NCBI RefSeq assembly: GCF_018402495.1
Contig: NZ_JAGYIU010000004.1
Location: forward strand, 62,001-126,000
Source: Pseudoalteromonas sp.
GTDB lineage: Bacteria > Pseudomonadota > Gammaproteobacteria > Enterobacterales > Alteromonadaceae
DNA length: 64,000 nucleotides
Reading direction: 5' to 3'
In this document: positions 39,069 through 47,586 of the stretch, one piece after another
Numbering within the stretch: the stretch's first letter is position 1
Layout of the letters: each line of letters begins with the position of its first letter
Translations under genes and position numbers: made by a program
Notes under the pieces: generated by a model
The model's database searches: none
Seen by the model: only the letters and a program-made list of their open reading frames with translations
What the model was told of the DNA's origin: nothing

Positions 39069-40517
39069 TTAACGTGGATGATTTAATGTATTTTGTAAGT
39101 CGAGTAACAGGTCTTTTTTATCCGGTGTAGTTTTTGGCGTAGCCGCTTGAGGGATAAATAAAACTAACTGAGTACCAGGTTTTAATACGCTTGAGGCCGA
39201 TAATTTATTCCAACGCGCTAAGTCGCTATGAGCAACGCCGTATAGCTGACTTATATTCCACAGGTTGTCACCGGGTTTTACGTGATAACCCACTTCAATG
39301 GTTGGGGTCACTGACGCTTTTTGTTCTAGATAAGGGCTTATTTTATAGTTAATAGTGAGCGACTCAGGCAGCGTTTTTGGCTCTCCTAAAATAAGTTTTT
39401 CACCAACACCAATAAAGTTATTTTGCTTATTATTAAGCTGTTTTAATACTTTTAAAGGCAAGCCAAAGTTCTTGGCAATACCGTACAAAGTGTCATTTTT
39501 TTTAACGATGTATTCGCCTGAAAAGTTTGCTTTGAACAATCGGTTTTTTAGTAAGGCTTGCTGCTCTATTGGCAGTAACAAAGTGTGCGGCCCATTAGGA
39601 GAGCTCTGATTTTTTAAGTAACCTCTATTGAGTGAATGTAGCTGTTTAACGCCAATACCAGAGAGCTTGGCCATAACTGAAAAGTCAAACTGTTTTGCCA
39701 CATTTAGCGAGGTAGTCAGTGCTTTATAAGGAAGCTTTGGCCGTTTAAAATTTGCCTTAGGGTGTTTCACTAAATAGCTCAATGCCAACAGTTTAGGTAC
39801 ATAATCTGCGGTTTCTTTAGGTAGCGTTAGCGCCCAAAAGTCAGTTGATTTACCTCGTTTTTGGTTGCGTTTTATAGCGCGCTTAACTCGGCCTTCACCG
39901 GTATTATAGGCCGCAAGTGCATGTAGCCAATTACCATCAAAACGTTTATGTAAATAGCTTAAATAATCAAGTGCCGCATCGGTTGAGGCTAATACATCCT
40001 GGCGTCCGTCGTACCATGGATCTGATTTAACCCCAAAATGATGTGCGGTTGCTGCAACGAGTTGCCATACACCCACAGCGTGTTCGCTTGAGCGCGCGGT
40101 AGGCCTAAAACCACTTTCTACAAACGGTAACAAGGTGAGCTCCATCGGCAGGCGCTTTTGCTCAACTTTTTTTACGATATGATATAAAAAAGGCTCTGCA
40201 CGCCGAGATACTATTTTTAAATAATTAGGCTGTTTTAAATACCAGTTAATGCGTTTTTTTAACGCCTGATTTTGCTCAACAGGTAAATGTAAGTTGTTAG
40301 CGATATGTGCCCATAACTCTGTAGGTTGAGCCATTTCAGGGGCTTTGGGTGTGGCTTTTTTATTAATGACTTTGTAAGTGTTTTTAGAGGTCGGCGTGTT
40401 TGATAATGCCGGTTTTGACTCTACGGGTGTGGGAACTGCAGGCGCAATGATCTCTGGCTGGATGGTTTTACAGCTGCATAGCAATACAATGGCAAAGCAT
40501 AAGATCAAGTAACGCAT
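39069..40517 (-). CDS. mltD: Membrane-bound lytic murein transglycosylase D
   Basis: A 482-residue outer-membrane lipoprotein that cleaves peptidoglycan glycan strands. The ATG at 40517 follows AAAGGA and gives a short signal peptide with lipobox LLCSC. The SLT catalytic domain (about 110-225) carries PFVESGFRPTARSSEHAVG with the catalytic Glu, then VWQL and ALAAYNTGEGRV. Two LysM motifs follow: YIVKKNDTLYGIAKNFGLPL (about 335) and YHVKPGDNLWNISQLYGVAH (about 415). The length and layout match MltD. Confidence 0.93.
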   Translation of the reverse strand: MRYLILCFAIVLLCSCKTIQPEIIAPAVPTPVESKPALSNTPTSKNTYKVINKKATPKAPEMAQPTELWAHIANNLHLPVEQNQALKKRINWYLKQPNYLKIVSRRAEPFLYHIVKKVEQKRLPMELTLLPFVESGFRPTARSSEHAVGVWQLVAATAHHFGVKSDPWYDGRQDVLASTDAALDYLSYLHKRFDGNWLHALAAYNTGEGRVKRAIKRNQKRGKSTDFWALTLPKETADYVPKLLALSYLVKHPKANFKRPKLPYKALTTSLNVAKQFDFSVMAKLSGIGVKQLHSLNRGYLKNQSSPNGPHTLLLPIEQQALLKNRLFKANFSGEYIVKKNDTLYGIAKNFGLPLKVLKQLNNKQNNFIGVGEKLILGEPKTLPESLTINYKISPYLEQKASVTPTIEVGYHVKPGDNLWNISQLYGVAHSDLARWNKLSASSVLKPGTQLVLFIPQAATPKTTPDKKDLLLDLQNTLNHPR

Positions 40518-40573
40518 TTTATTCCTTTTTAAAAAATATATTTCCATATTTTAACACAATCCATTGTGTTCAA

Positions 40574-41593
40574 TTATTGACTGTTTTTAGCGCGAAGTAA
40601 TCCCGATTGCAAAAATAAGTGGCTTGATTTTATATCAAGTGGTTCTTGTTGATAAGGTTTTAGTGCCTCACGTGGAAAGCTTTTTTGTAATTGCTCAATA
40701 CTGGCTTCAGGATTATTTTTAGCATGCTCCGTAATTGCTTCTAAAAACGTGAGTGATTGTTTTAGCTTAACTTTATCGACTAAATCGCCATGGCCAGGAA
40801 TAAAAAGTGACAGCGCATTATTATTTATATATTTTTTTAATAAACTTTGCCATTGCTTCAGCTCGCCATGCCCAGGGTAGGGTAGCCAGTCAATGATATC
40901 TCCACCAATTAAGGTTTTACCCTTGTCGGCAAGTAATGTTAAGTCGCCATTGGTATGTGCCTGATGCGGGTTTATAGTGAGTTTATAACCACCTAAATCT
41001 AACGTTTTAGGTTCACTAATACTGATTTTGGGTGGGGTTAGTCGATAGTTTTGCCAACGAAATAAGCGTTTTTTAGCAAGGGTAAGCTTTTCTCGCCATT
41101 GGGCTTGCTCAGCATCGGGTAAGGTAGCCAATCGTTGATAGCTCAGTTCAATGCTTTTCTCGAACCCCTCTAGCTTGTCTGCTAATGCTTGCTGATAACG
41201 CGAAAAATCGTTAGCGACTTGTTGGTGAGTAATCAGTTTTGCGTCTGGGAAGTCATGCTGCATAACCGCCATGCCCAGCAAGTGATCGTCATGAAAATGA
41301 GTTGCAACCAAGTAACATAAAGGCGTCTTTAGCTGTTGTTTTAGTTCGGTAACCAGTTGCTCTACTGCTGCAAAGTTACCACTGGCATCTACCAGTAAGG
41401 CACATTCACTGCCCTGAATTAACACTTGATTAGAGTCGTAAAAACGTAACCTATCTGGCTGCTGGATAAATTGAATATTAGCTGATAACGATTGCCACTC
41501 AACTGCTGCATTGCTTTTTGTATGTATAAATAGGCCGATTAAAGGCAGTAAGCACTTACCTATTTTTTGCGCTTTATTTAAAAATAATTGCAT
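40574..41593 (-). CDS. Secreted metallo-beta-lactamase-fold hydrolase
   Basis: A 339-residue exported zinc hydrolase. The ATG at 41593 gives a clear signal peptide (MQLFLNKAQKIGKCLLPLIG, ending near SNA). The zinc motif HFHDDHLLG (about 98-106), a later His in HQAHTNGDL, Asp in GGDIIDW and His in PGHGDL complete the MBL site. It resembles the SoxH/quinoprotein-associated type of MBL hydrolase rather than a clinical B1-B3 beta-lactamase; substrate unknown. It starts 46 bp after zapA and is separated from it by a terminator hairpin. Confidence 0.8.
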   Translation of the reverse strand: MQLFLNKAQKIGKCLLPLIGLFIHTKSNAAVEWQSLSANIQFIQQPDRLRFYDSNQVLIQGSECALLVDASGNFAAVEQLVTELKQQLKTPLCYLVATHFHDDHLLGMAVMQHDFPDAKLITHQQVANDFSRYQQALADKLEGFEKSIELSYQRLATLPDAEQAQWREKLTLAKKRLFRWQNYRLTPPKISISEPKTLDLGGYKLTINPHQAHTNGDLTLLADKGKTLIGGDIIDWLPYPGHGELKQWQSLLKKYINNNALSLFIPGHGDLVDKVKLKQSLTFLEAITEHAKNNPEASIEQLQKSFPREALKPYQQEPLDIKSSHLFLQSGLLRAKNSQ

Positions 41594-41617
41594 CTTTTTC
41601 TCTGGGCGATAAAAACA

Positions 41618-41642
41618 ATAAAAGCGCAAAATGCGCTTTTAT
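41618..41642 (-). terminator. Terminator after zapA
   Basis: AAAAGCGC at 41620-41627 pairs with GCGCTTTT at 41633-41640 around AAAAT (the stem extends by TA pairs on each side). It overlaps the last codon region of zapA and ends that transcript on the minus strand. Confidence 0.8.
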
Positions 41643-41944
41643 TTAGTGTGCTCAGGGTTCGAGCTTAAGTACTGACTCAGCTTATCAATCAGTTGATCTT
41701 GATGTTCAAGTTCAACTGATTTTTGAGTTTTTGCTTCAAGCAATTCGTGGCTTAAGTTCAACGCAGCCATAAGTAATGCTTTATAATCGTTTCTGACCGT
41801 TGAGCGTTGTTTCATTTTTTCAACTAAATCATTTAGATTTTTAGCGGCCGCTTTTAGTGCCTCTTCTTGTCCATCAGGACAAGCAAATTGCTGCTCTTTA
41901 CCAAGCAATTCAACAGTGACTCGCTGGTTTTGCAGCTCAGACAT
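41639..41944 (-). CDS. zapA: Cell division protein ZapA
   Basis: A 101-residue coiled-coil protein that bundles FtsZ filaments at the division ring. The globular N-terminus (VTVELLGKEQQFACPDGQE) is followed by the long helix with AKNLNDLVEKMKQRS and AALNLSHELLEAK typical of ZapA. Its start codon overlaps the upstream coiled-coil gene by one base, so they are an operon. In E. coli the 6S RNA gene ssrS follows zapA; no such RNA is seen here. Confidence 0.93.
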   Translation of the reverse strand: MSELQNQRVTVELLGKEQQFACPDGQEEALKAAAKNLNDLVEKMKQRSTVRNDYKALLMAALNLSHELLEAKTQKSVELEHQDQLIDKLSQYLSSNPEHTK

Positions 41945-42174
41945 TAGCTTGCCTGTTGTGCGCTTTGAAGCTTATCTAGTAGTGAAGATAATGTTGTGCT
42001 TGCATCTTTTTGCTTTTCTTCATTTTCAAGTGCCTCTAGCTGTAATAGCTCATTTTCATCAAGTAATTTGCTATTTTGCTCTTTAAGCTCTGAAATATCA
42101 GCTTTTAACTGATTATTATGAGTAATTAGTTGATCGATCAGTTGTTCGAGTTGTTGAAGAGTGTTGTTGTTCAT
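41944..42174 (-). CDS. ZapA-associated coiled-coil protein (TIGR02449/ZapB-like)
   Basis: A 76-residue protein that is almost entirely coiled coil, starting MNNNTLQQLEQLIDQL and rich in Leu/Glu/Gln/Lys. The ATG at 42174 is favoured; an ATG at 42186 would add four residues. It overlaps zapA by one base. Members of this family always sit directly upstream of zapA in gammaproteobacteria, so a role in FtsZ-ring assembly is likely but unproven. Confidence 0.8.
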   Translation of the reverse strand: MNNNTLQQLEQLIDQLITHNNQLKADISELKEQNSKLLDENELLQLEALENEEKQKDASTTLSSLLDKLQSAQQAS

Positions 42175-42288
42175 AAATGCGCTCATAAAACTGTAATTAA
42201 TGTCATGCAAATGTAAAGCAAAGTGTGCTTATTTGCCAGCATTTACGCTGGTTTTAGGTGATTTTTATTCTATGTTAAGGGATAATTC

Positions 42289-42393
42289 ATGCTATTGGCT
42301 TTTTCATTCAGAAATTGTTCACGTAAACACCCGCTTTTGCTGCTATCGGTTGTCAAGGCAGTGTGCTTATGGTTCACTAATTTTATTAAATAG
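42289..42393 (+). CDS. Candidate 34-residue membrane peptide upstream of rlmJ
   Basis: An ATG with an AAGGG ribosome site 7 nt upstream opens 34 codons and stops at TAG, 19 bp before the rlmJ start. The peptide has a charged middle (RNCSRKHP) and a hydrophobic C-terminal segment (LLLLSVVKAVCLWFTNFI) that could span the membrane. rlmJ itself has a poor ribosome site, so translation may be coupled. It could also be chance. Confidence 0.3.
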   Translation: MLLAFSFRNCSRKHPLLLLSVVKAVCLWFTNFIK

Positions 42394-42412
42394 CGTATGG
42401 CGAATATAAATA

Positions 42413-43252
42413 ATGCTTAGTTACAGACACTCATTTCACGCAGGTAATCCTGCCGATGTACTTAAACATTTAGTGCTTGCGCAGGTGTTGGGTTACCAAA
42501 CAATTAAAGATAAACCGCTTGACTATATAGACACGCATTCTGGTGCTGGTTTTTTTGAACTTGCCGCCCCAGATGCGCAAAAAACGCAAGAGTATCAAGA
42601 TGGCATTGAAAAACTGTGGCAACATACGAGTCAATATAGCGCTTTAAATGAGTATATTGAGTTAATAAAATTATTTAATGAGAGCGCATCACTGGCGTTT
42701 TACCCAGGCTCTCCAAAAATAGCGGAACACTTTTTACGCCGTCAAGATAAGGGGTGGTTTTTTGAGCTGCATCCGCGAGATTTAGTCTTACTTGAAGAAA
42801 ACATGCAAGGTAGGCGTTCTATTCGTGTACGCGGCGAAAATGGATTTGCGGGCTTAATTGGCTTGTTACCGCCGGCTTCACGCAGAGCCTGTGTATTAAT
42901 CGATCCGCCATATGAAATAAAAGACGATTACAATACGGTGCTACAAACCATTGTTAAAGCGCATCAACGCTTTGCGACGGGGACATACATGATCTGGTAT
43001 CCGGTTGTAGATAGAGAACGTATTGATAATATGGAGCAGGGCTTAATAGATTCGGGAATTAGAAACATTCAATTATTCGAATTAGCAACCGAAGCTGACA
43101 CTGATGTACATGGTATGACTGCCTCTGGAATGATAGTGATTAACCCACCCTGGAAATTAAAACAGGCAATGGATGACGTGTTGCCTGAACTAGTGAGCTT
43201 GTTGAGCAAGCCTACTGGCTTTTATCGCAGCGAACAGTTAGTTGCCGAATAA
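42413..43252 (+). CDS. rlmJ: 23S rRNA (adenine(2030)-N6)-methyltransferase RlmJ
   Basis: Methylates A2030 of 23S rRNA. The 279-residue product begins MLSYRHSFHAGNPADVLKH, the diagnostic RlmJ start, and has the SAM-binding DTHSGAGFFEL (about 41-51) and the catalytic motif IDPPYE (about 163-168). Its length equals the E. coli protein (280). No good ribosome site precedes the ATG (the upstream bases read GCGAATATAAATA), unlike a small ORF ending 19 bp upstream. It is divergent from zapA. Confidence 0.95.
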   Translation: MLSYRHSFHAGNPADVLKHLVLAQVLGYQTIKDKPLDYIDTHSGAGFFELAAPDAQKTQEYQDGIEKLWQHTSQYSALNEYIELIKLFNESASLAFYPGSPKIAEHFLRRQDKGWFFELHPRDLVLLEENMQGRRSIRVRGENGFAGLIGLLPPASRRACVLIDPPYEIKDDYNTVLQTIVKAHQRFATGTYMIWYPVVDRERIDNMEQGLIDSGIRNIQLFELATEADTDVHGMTASGMIVINPPWKLKQAMDDVLPELVSLLSKPTGFYRSEQLVAE

Positions 43253-43267
43253 AAATAAATAAGCCTA

Positions 43268-43531
43268 GGGTCTGTTGACCTTTGCGGATTAAAATTTGTT
43301 CAAACTAGGGGCGGTTTAATCGCGGCGCGAGGTTTGTAACCTAGTGGGCTAAGTAAAAACCGAGGAACAAAGAGTAAATCGCCCTTAGGCAGAACCCTTC
43401 GGGCAGCGCCTGTTTGGCATTGATGCTGCGTTATCGCCTATTTATGGGGAATAACCACACCACATAGGCTCTGCCTTGCCTAAATACCAAACAGACTGCT
43501 GCAAATTTAACCTTGAAAGATCAACAGACCC
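43268..43531. mobile_element. 264-bp MITE-like element, copy 1
   Basis: The element begins GGGTCTGTTGACCTTT and ends AAAGATCAACAGACCC, terminal inverted repeats of 16 bp with one mismatch, and is flanked by TA on both sides as expected for Tc1/mariner-IS630 type targets. It holds no ORF but contains several internal inverted repeats such as CTGTTTGG with CCAAACAG. Copy 2 at 44466-44729 is the same length, near identical and inverted. Confidence 0.75.
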
Positions 43532-43587
43532 TAGTTTAACTGGGCTTTATATTGATCTGCTTCGATGCGGAGTATTATTACGCTTAA

Positions 43588-44394
43588 TTAAAAGTAAACA
43601 GCGCTAAAGGTTGCAAGTTGTTCGCCGGCCTCATTTTGTAATACTAATTTTTCACCGTTAATTTGCCATTGCGATGCTGCTTGCAGCACACCCGCCATTG
43701 CGCTTTCTTGTTTCATATTGTCATGACACATTTTTTGTGTGGTTGCTAACTGCGTAAACGTAACCATTTGCCTCGATACTTCATAACCGCCATGAAAGTT
43801 ATTACATCCTAAAAAGCCATGCACAGTGTTGTCACTATTAAATTGAATAAAGGGTTCTTTGGTATTTACAACAACAGGCTCGCCATCGATTGAAACGGCT
43901 TTGAAATAGGTATTGACTAAATCGATGTTTGGCTTTTGAGCTACTTTTGAAACAATAATTTCTAAAGGCTCTGATGAGGCTGTATCAGCAAAAGGCGAGT
44001 TACTTGTGGTACTGGTGTACAGTAATTCTCCTTGATTAGTTATTGTTGCGCGCACGTTATAGCGGTGTGCCGTATCAATTTTTTCCTTATTGTACTCAAG
44101 CTCTACTTTATAAGGCGGTGCACCTGCTAAATCAATTACCTGCTCAGAGATAACGGTGGCTGCCACATCCATTTTTGACACATCAACCAAGGAGACGGTT
44201 AGCTGTGAATTAGGCGCTAACATACTGCGATCTAAGTAGCTAACCTGCACCGGTAGGGCGGCCGTGGTCTGTTCTACAGCATTAGTCTGCTTTGCTGTAT
44301 TGTCGTTACAGGCGCTAAGCATAAACGAGCCACTTGCTAAAAAGCACAGGCCTGCAACCGACTTTAATATGGAGTTTGGCTTTGGTGTGGACAT
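43588..44394 (-). CDS. Lipoprotein with YbaY/YscW-like and META domains
   Basis: A 268-residue lipoprotein with signal peptide and lipobox LSAC (about 26-29). The first half (about 45-150) contains the YbaY/YscW-type fold (VQVSYLDRSMLAPNSQLTVSLVDVS and PYKVELEYNKEKID). The second half (about 160-265) is a META/HslJ-like domain with the conserved GCNNFHGGY and TTQKMCHDNMKQES. META domains occur in heat-shock HslJ and in secreted proteins of unknown role. The gene is framed by two inverted copies of a MITE-like element, which may have carried or mobilised it. No operon partner. Confidence 0.85.
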   Translation of the reverse strand: MSTPKPNSILKSVAGLCFLASGSFMLSACNDNTAKQTNAVEQTTAALPVQVSYLDRSMLAPNSQLTVSLVDVSKMDVAATVISEQVIDLAGAPPYKVELEYNKEKIDTAHRYNVRATITNQGELLYTSTTSNSPFADTASSEPLEIIVSKVAQKPNIDLVNTYFKAVSIDGEPVVVNTKEPFIQFNSDNTVHGFLGCNNFHGGYEVSRQMVTFTQLATTQKMCHDNMKQESAMAGVLQAASQWQINGEKLVLQNEAGEQLATFSAVYF

Positions 44395-44465
44395 AACAGT
44401 TCCTTGGTATAATGGGGGATATACGCAATAGCATACGGCTAATTTACTTAATCATCGCTTAATTA

Positions 44466-44729
44466 GGGTCTGTAGACCTTTCAAGGTTAAATTTGCAGCA
44501 GTCTGTTTGGTATTTAGGCAAGGCAGAGCCTATGTGGTGTGGTTATTCCCCATAAATAGGCGATAACGCAGCATCAATGCCAAACAGGCGCTGCCCGAAG
44601 GGTTCTGCCTAGGGGCGATTTACTCTTTGTTGCTCGGTTTTGACTTAGCCCACTAGGTTACAAACCTCGCGCCGCGATTAAACCACCCCTAGTTTGAACA
44701 AATTGTAATCCGCAAAGGTCAACAGACCC
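44466..44729. mobile_element. 264-bp MITE-like element, copy 2 (inverted)
   Basis: The second copy, again 264 bp, lies in the opposite orientation to copy 1 and differs at only a handful of positions by eye. It begins GGGTCTGTAGACCTTTC and ends AGGTCAACAGACCC. The left flank is TA; the right flank is CA, so the target duplication has one change. It separates the META lipoprotein gene from the PhnA-like gene. Confidence 0.75.
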
Positions 44730-44795
44730 CAGTAAATACTGCAAATAAAGAAAATTGAGATATAAAAAAAGGCGCTAGGCGCCTTGATCAGTTAT

Positions 44796-45362
44796 TTATT
44801 TTTTAACGTATTTGGTTAAAATAACAATACGTTGGCCATCAACACGCCCTTCAATATGTTCTGGGTTGCTGGTTAAGCCAATATTGCGCACAGCAGTACC
44901 GCGCTTTGCCGTTAAGCTGCTACCTTTCACATCTAAGTCTTTTATTAAGGTGACGGTATCGCCAGCTTGTAGCACTACGCCATTACTATCAATGTGTTTA
45001 ATATCATCATCTTCAGCAAGCGCTTGCTGAGCCCATGTTAATGTGTCTTCTTCAAGGTAAATCATATCAAGTGCTTCTTGTGCCCAGCCATTATCGGCTG
45101 CTAGTCGTGTCAGCATGCGATAAGCAACAACTTGTACCGCCGGTGTTTGGCTCCACATGCTGTCATTTAAACAATGCCAATGAGTAGGAGTTAAATCGCG
45201 GGTGCCTTCAATTTGATCTTTACATATTTGACAGGTGTAAATGCATTTATCTGAATGAGCTTCGGTAACTGGAGGTACTTCGTATACAGTTAAGTTATCT
45301 GTTGCTGCGCAGAGTTCACATTGGTTGTTGCTACGCTCTATTAAGGCTTGTTCAATGCTCAT
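44796..45362 (-). CDS. PhnA-like zinc-ribbon protein
   Basis: A 188-residue protein of the PhnA/YjdM family. The ATG at 45362 gives MSIEQALIERSNNQCELC. The N-terminal treble-clef motif CELCAA (about 14-19) and the second Cys pair CQICKD (about 43-48) form the zinc ribbon. The C-terminal half carries the conserved DSNGVVLQAGDTVTLIKDLDVKG and KRGTAVRNIGLT, typical of the alkylphosphonate-associated family. Despite the name the family is not proven to act on phosphonates. A strong terminator is not seen; a MITE copy follows its stop codon. Confidence 0.85.
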   Translation of the reverse strand: MSIEQALIERSNNQCELCAATDNLTVYEVPPVTEAHSDKCIYTCQICKDQIEGTRDLTPTHWHCLNDSMWSQTPAVQVVAYRMLTRLAADNGWAQEALDMIYLEEDTLTWAQQALAEDDDIKHIDSNGVVLQAGDTVTLIKDLDVKGSSLTAKRGTAVRNIGLTSNPEHIEGRVDGQRIVILTKYVKK

Positions 45363-45586
45363 ATTAGGTGGCTCTTGTGAGTTTATATAAAAATTATATA
45401 TATTATACGTTATAACCATTGCCTTTGGGTATGTTCGGGGGGATGTAAGCGACAGACTCTACAAAAAGTTTGAAGTTAATAAGCTTAGGCTAACTTAAAA
45501 ATTGCGTTAAGTGTTTAAAGTTTCACTATACTGGTTAGGTATAACAATAAAAATAACGTTCACATCACTGCAAAACAGGAAGGGTA

Positions 45587-46861
45587 ATGCCAAATAATCC
45601 AGACGTAAAAAATTCATCTATTTTGGTCACTCAATATATTGCTAGGCAACCCATTTTTCATGCTGATAGAAGCATTTTTGCCTTTGAATTACTTTATCGC
45701 GATTCAGTTAATAATGCCTTTCCTGCGGGAACAACCGACGGGCAGGCCACTGGGCGACTTTTTTTTAATGCGTTAATGCTGGTTGGGGTGGAAAAGCTGG
45801 CGCTTAATCAGACCGTGTTTATTAATTTATCGAGCGAAGGGCTTTTAGAGGATTTACCTACATTATTACAGCCTGAAAATACTGTAATTGAAATTGTTGA
45901 GCGTACTGAAAATATCGAGCTTGTTACTCAACGAGTAACTGAGCTAAAAAAAGCAGGGTATGTATTTGCGTTAGATGATTATGACGCGCATGAAAAATGG
46001 CAACCTTTGCTCAGTTTGGTTGATTATATAAAGCTTGAAGTAGAAGCGCCTATAATAAAAACCACCATGCTACTTAAAAAGCTCAAACGCAATCACCCTG
46101 AGGTTAAAATAGTGGTAGAGCGAATTGAAAACTATGACGAATTTAGGCAGCTTAAAGAAGCTGGATGCGATTACTTTCAAGGATTCTTTTTTGCACGGCC
46201 AGAAATGCTCAGTTACGGTAATGTTGAGCCATTGAAAATGGCGGTTTTTGATTTATTGCGCTGCACATCTCGGCCCGACTTAGATTTTAACGAAATTAAT
46301 CAACGTATTTCTAAAGATGTGGGTTTAACCGCACGTGTTCTCAAACTAGTTAATGCTCGCTCTGCTAATAAAAATTTAGTGATTACGTCTATTCCACAAG
46401 CGGTTGTGTATTTAGGGGAAGATTCTATTAGAAAGTTTGTACGAGTACTGGCGCTGAGCGAACTTGGCTCAGACAAGCCTAGTGAACTTACTCGTTTAGG
46501 TTTATGTAGAGCGCAGTTTATGCAATTGATTTTAGAGCCTGGCGGAAAGATTATTGCAGAGCAAGGCTATTTAGTCGGCTTGATGTCGGTGCTTGATGCT
46601 ATTTTAGATATGGAACTGGAAGCTATTGCCAAAGAGTTTAGTTTAGGGGCTGAGTTATCTGGTGCACTTTTAAGTTTTGATGGCATGATGGGGAACTCAT
46701 TACATTTAATAAAAGCAGTAGAAGAAGATAACTGGCAATTGGCTAAAAAGTTGCTAGAGACTATTCGCCCTGCATCAGATATAGAGCTGGTGTATACAGC
46801 CATGTTAGATGCGCGCCAATATGCGGATGAGTTATTAGCCACCATTATTGAACAAGACTAA
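45587..46861 (+). CDS. EAL-HDOD domain signalling protein
   Basis: A 424-residue cytoplasmic protein with an N-terminal EAL-type TIM barrel (about 10-210; YIARQPIFHADRSIFAFELLYR) and a C-terminal HDOD domain (about 215-395; ISKDVGLTARVLKLVN and AVVYLGEDSIRKFVRVL). The EAL signature is degenerate (FELL in place of EAL), and the Asp/Glu residues needed for c-di-GMP hydrolysis do not stand out. It is therefore more likely a c-di-GMP receptor or adaptor than an active phosphodiesterase. Similar proteins affect motility and attachment. The pqiA-like gene follows at 54 bp. Confidence 0.88.
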   Translation: MPNNPDVKNSSILVTQYIARQPIFHADRSIFAFELLYRDSVNNAFPAGTTDGQATGRLFFNALMLVGVEKLALNQTVFINLSSEGLLEDLPTLLQPENTVIEIVERTENIELVTQRVTELKKAGYVFALDDYDAHEKWQPLLSLVDYIKLEVEAPIIKTTMLLKKLKRNHPEVKIVVERIENYDEFRQLKEAGCDYFQGFFFARPEMLSYGNVEPLKMAVFDLLRCTSRPDLDFNEINQRISKDVGLTARVLKLVNARSANKNLVITSIPQAVVYLGEDSIRKFVRVLALSELGSDKPSELTRLGLCRAQFMQLILEPGGKIIAEQGYLVGLMSVLDAILDMELEAIAKEFSLGAELSGALLSFDGMMGNSLHLIKAVEEDNWQLAKKLLETIRPASDIELVYTAMLDARQYADELLATIIEQD

Positions 46862-46914
46862 CGCAAAGCGTTTGGGTATGATTGGCACATATTGATTTTA
46901 CTTAGTACAACAGC

Positions 46915-47523
46915 ATGCGTTTATTTTTACCTATCACGACTATTTTAATAGCCTTAGCTTTATTAATCCCCGGGGTGACACAGCCGGTGTTGAGTATGGA
47001 AGGCAAAATTGATAAATCTAAACTTGCTCAAGCCGGTATTGAAATGCTGGCAGATGAAGGAAATCAAAACACCCGTAATATGCTAATGATGATCTCGAGT
47101 ATGTTGGGATTAGACAAACTTGAAGGCGAGATCAGCGCTTATCAAAAAACGCGTAGTATTTGGGGCACCGTTAACGAACTGGCCGATAACAAAAACTACT
47201 TAGTGGCGATATTAGTGGCGTTTTTTTCAATAGTGATCCCAACAATTAAGCTGCTGCTTCAATTGTTTTATTGTGCACTGAAGGAGACTTCGTTTAAGTA
47301 CAATCTTGGTAAGGTCATTATTAGTTTGAGCAAATGGAGTATGGTGGATGTGTTTGTTATTGCATTAATCGTAGCTTACATGGCTGGTAATGCAAACGCG
47401 AACTCAGAAGACTTACTTAATATGCATGCTGAGTTTGGTACTGGTTTTTGGTATTTTACCGGATATTGCCTATTCGCCATTGCGGCCAGTAGTTTGATAA
47501 AGCCAGTGGTAAAAACCAGTTAA
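46915..47523 (+). CDS. PqiA-family inner-membrane protein
   Basis: A 202-residue membrane protein related to the paraquat-inducible protein A half-domain. It has an N-terminal membrane segment (LFLPITTILIALALLIPGVTQPV), a soluble loop, and three later segments including YLVAILVAFFSIVIPTIKLLLQLFYCAL and WSMVDVFVIALIVAYMAG, the conserved PqiA block. It lacks the N-terminal zinc-ribbon Cys motif of full PqiA. Such proteins are proposed to work in lipid transport between membranes; here no pqiB-like MCE gene accompanies it. Confidence 0.8.
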   Translation: MRLFLPITTILIALALLIPGVTQPVLSMEGKIDKSKLAQAGIEMLADEGNQNTRNMLMMISSMLGLDKLEGEISAYQKTRSIWGTVNELADNKNYLVAILVAFFSIVIPTIKLLLQLFYCALKETSFKYNLGKVIISLSKWSMVDVFVIALIVAYMAGNANANSEDLLNMHAEFGTGFWYFTGYCLFAIAASSLIKPVVKTS

Positions 47524-47586
47524 TTATTGAGTTTTAAAGCCAGTTACCATAAACTTTTAGCGTCTATTTACTTTTAGGTTATTTCA

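Noticed and set aside
41594-41638. 6S RNA (ssrS) expected downstream of zapA
   Set aside because: Only 45 bp lie between zapA and the next gene, with just a terminator; the RNA cannot fit there.
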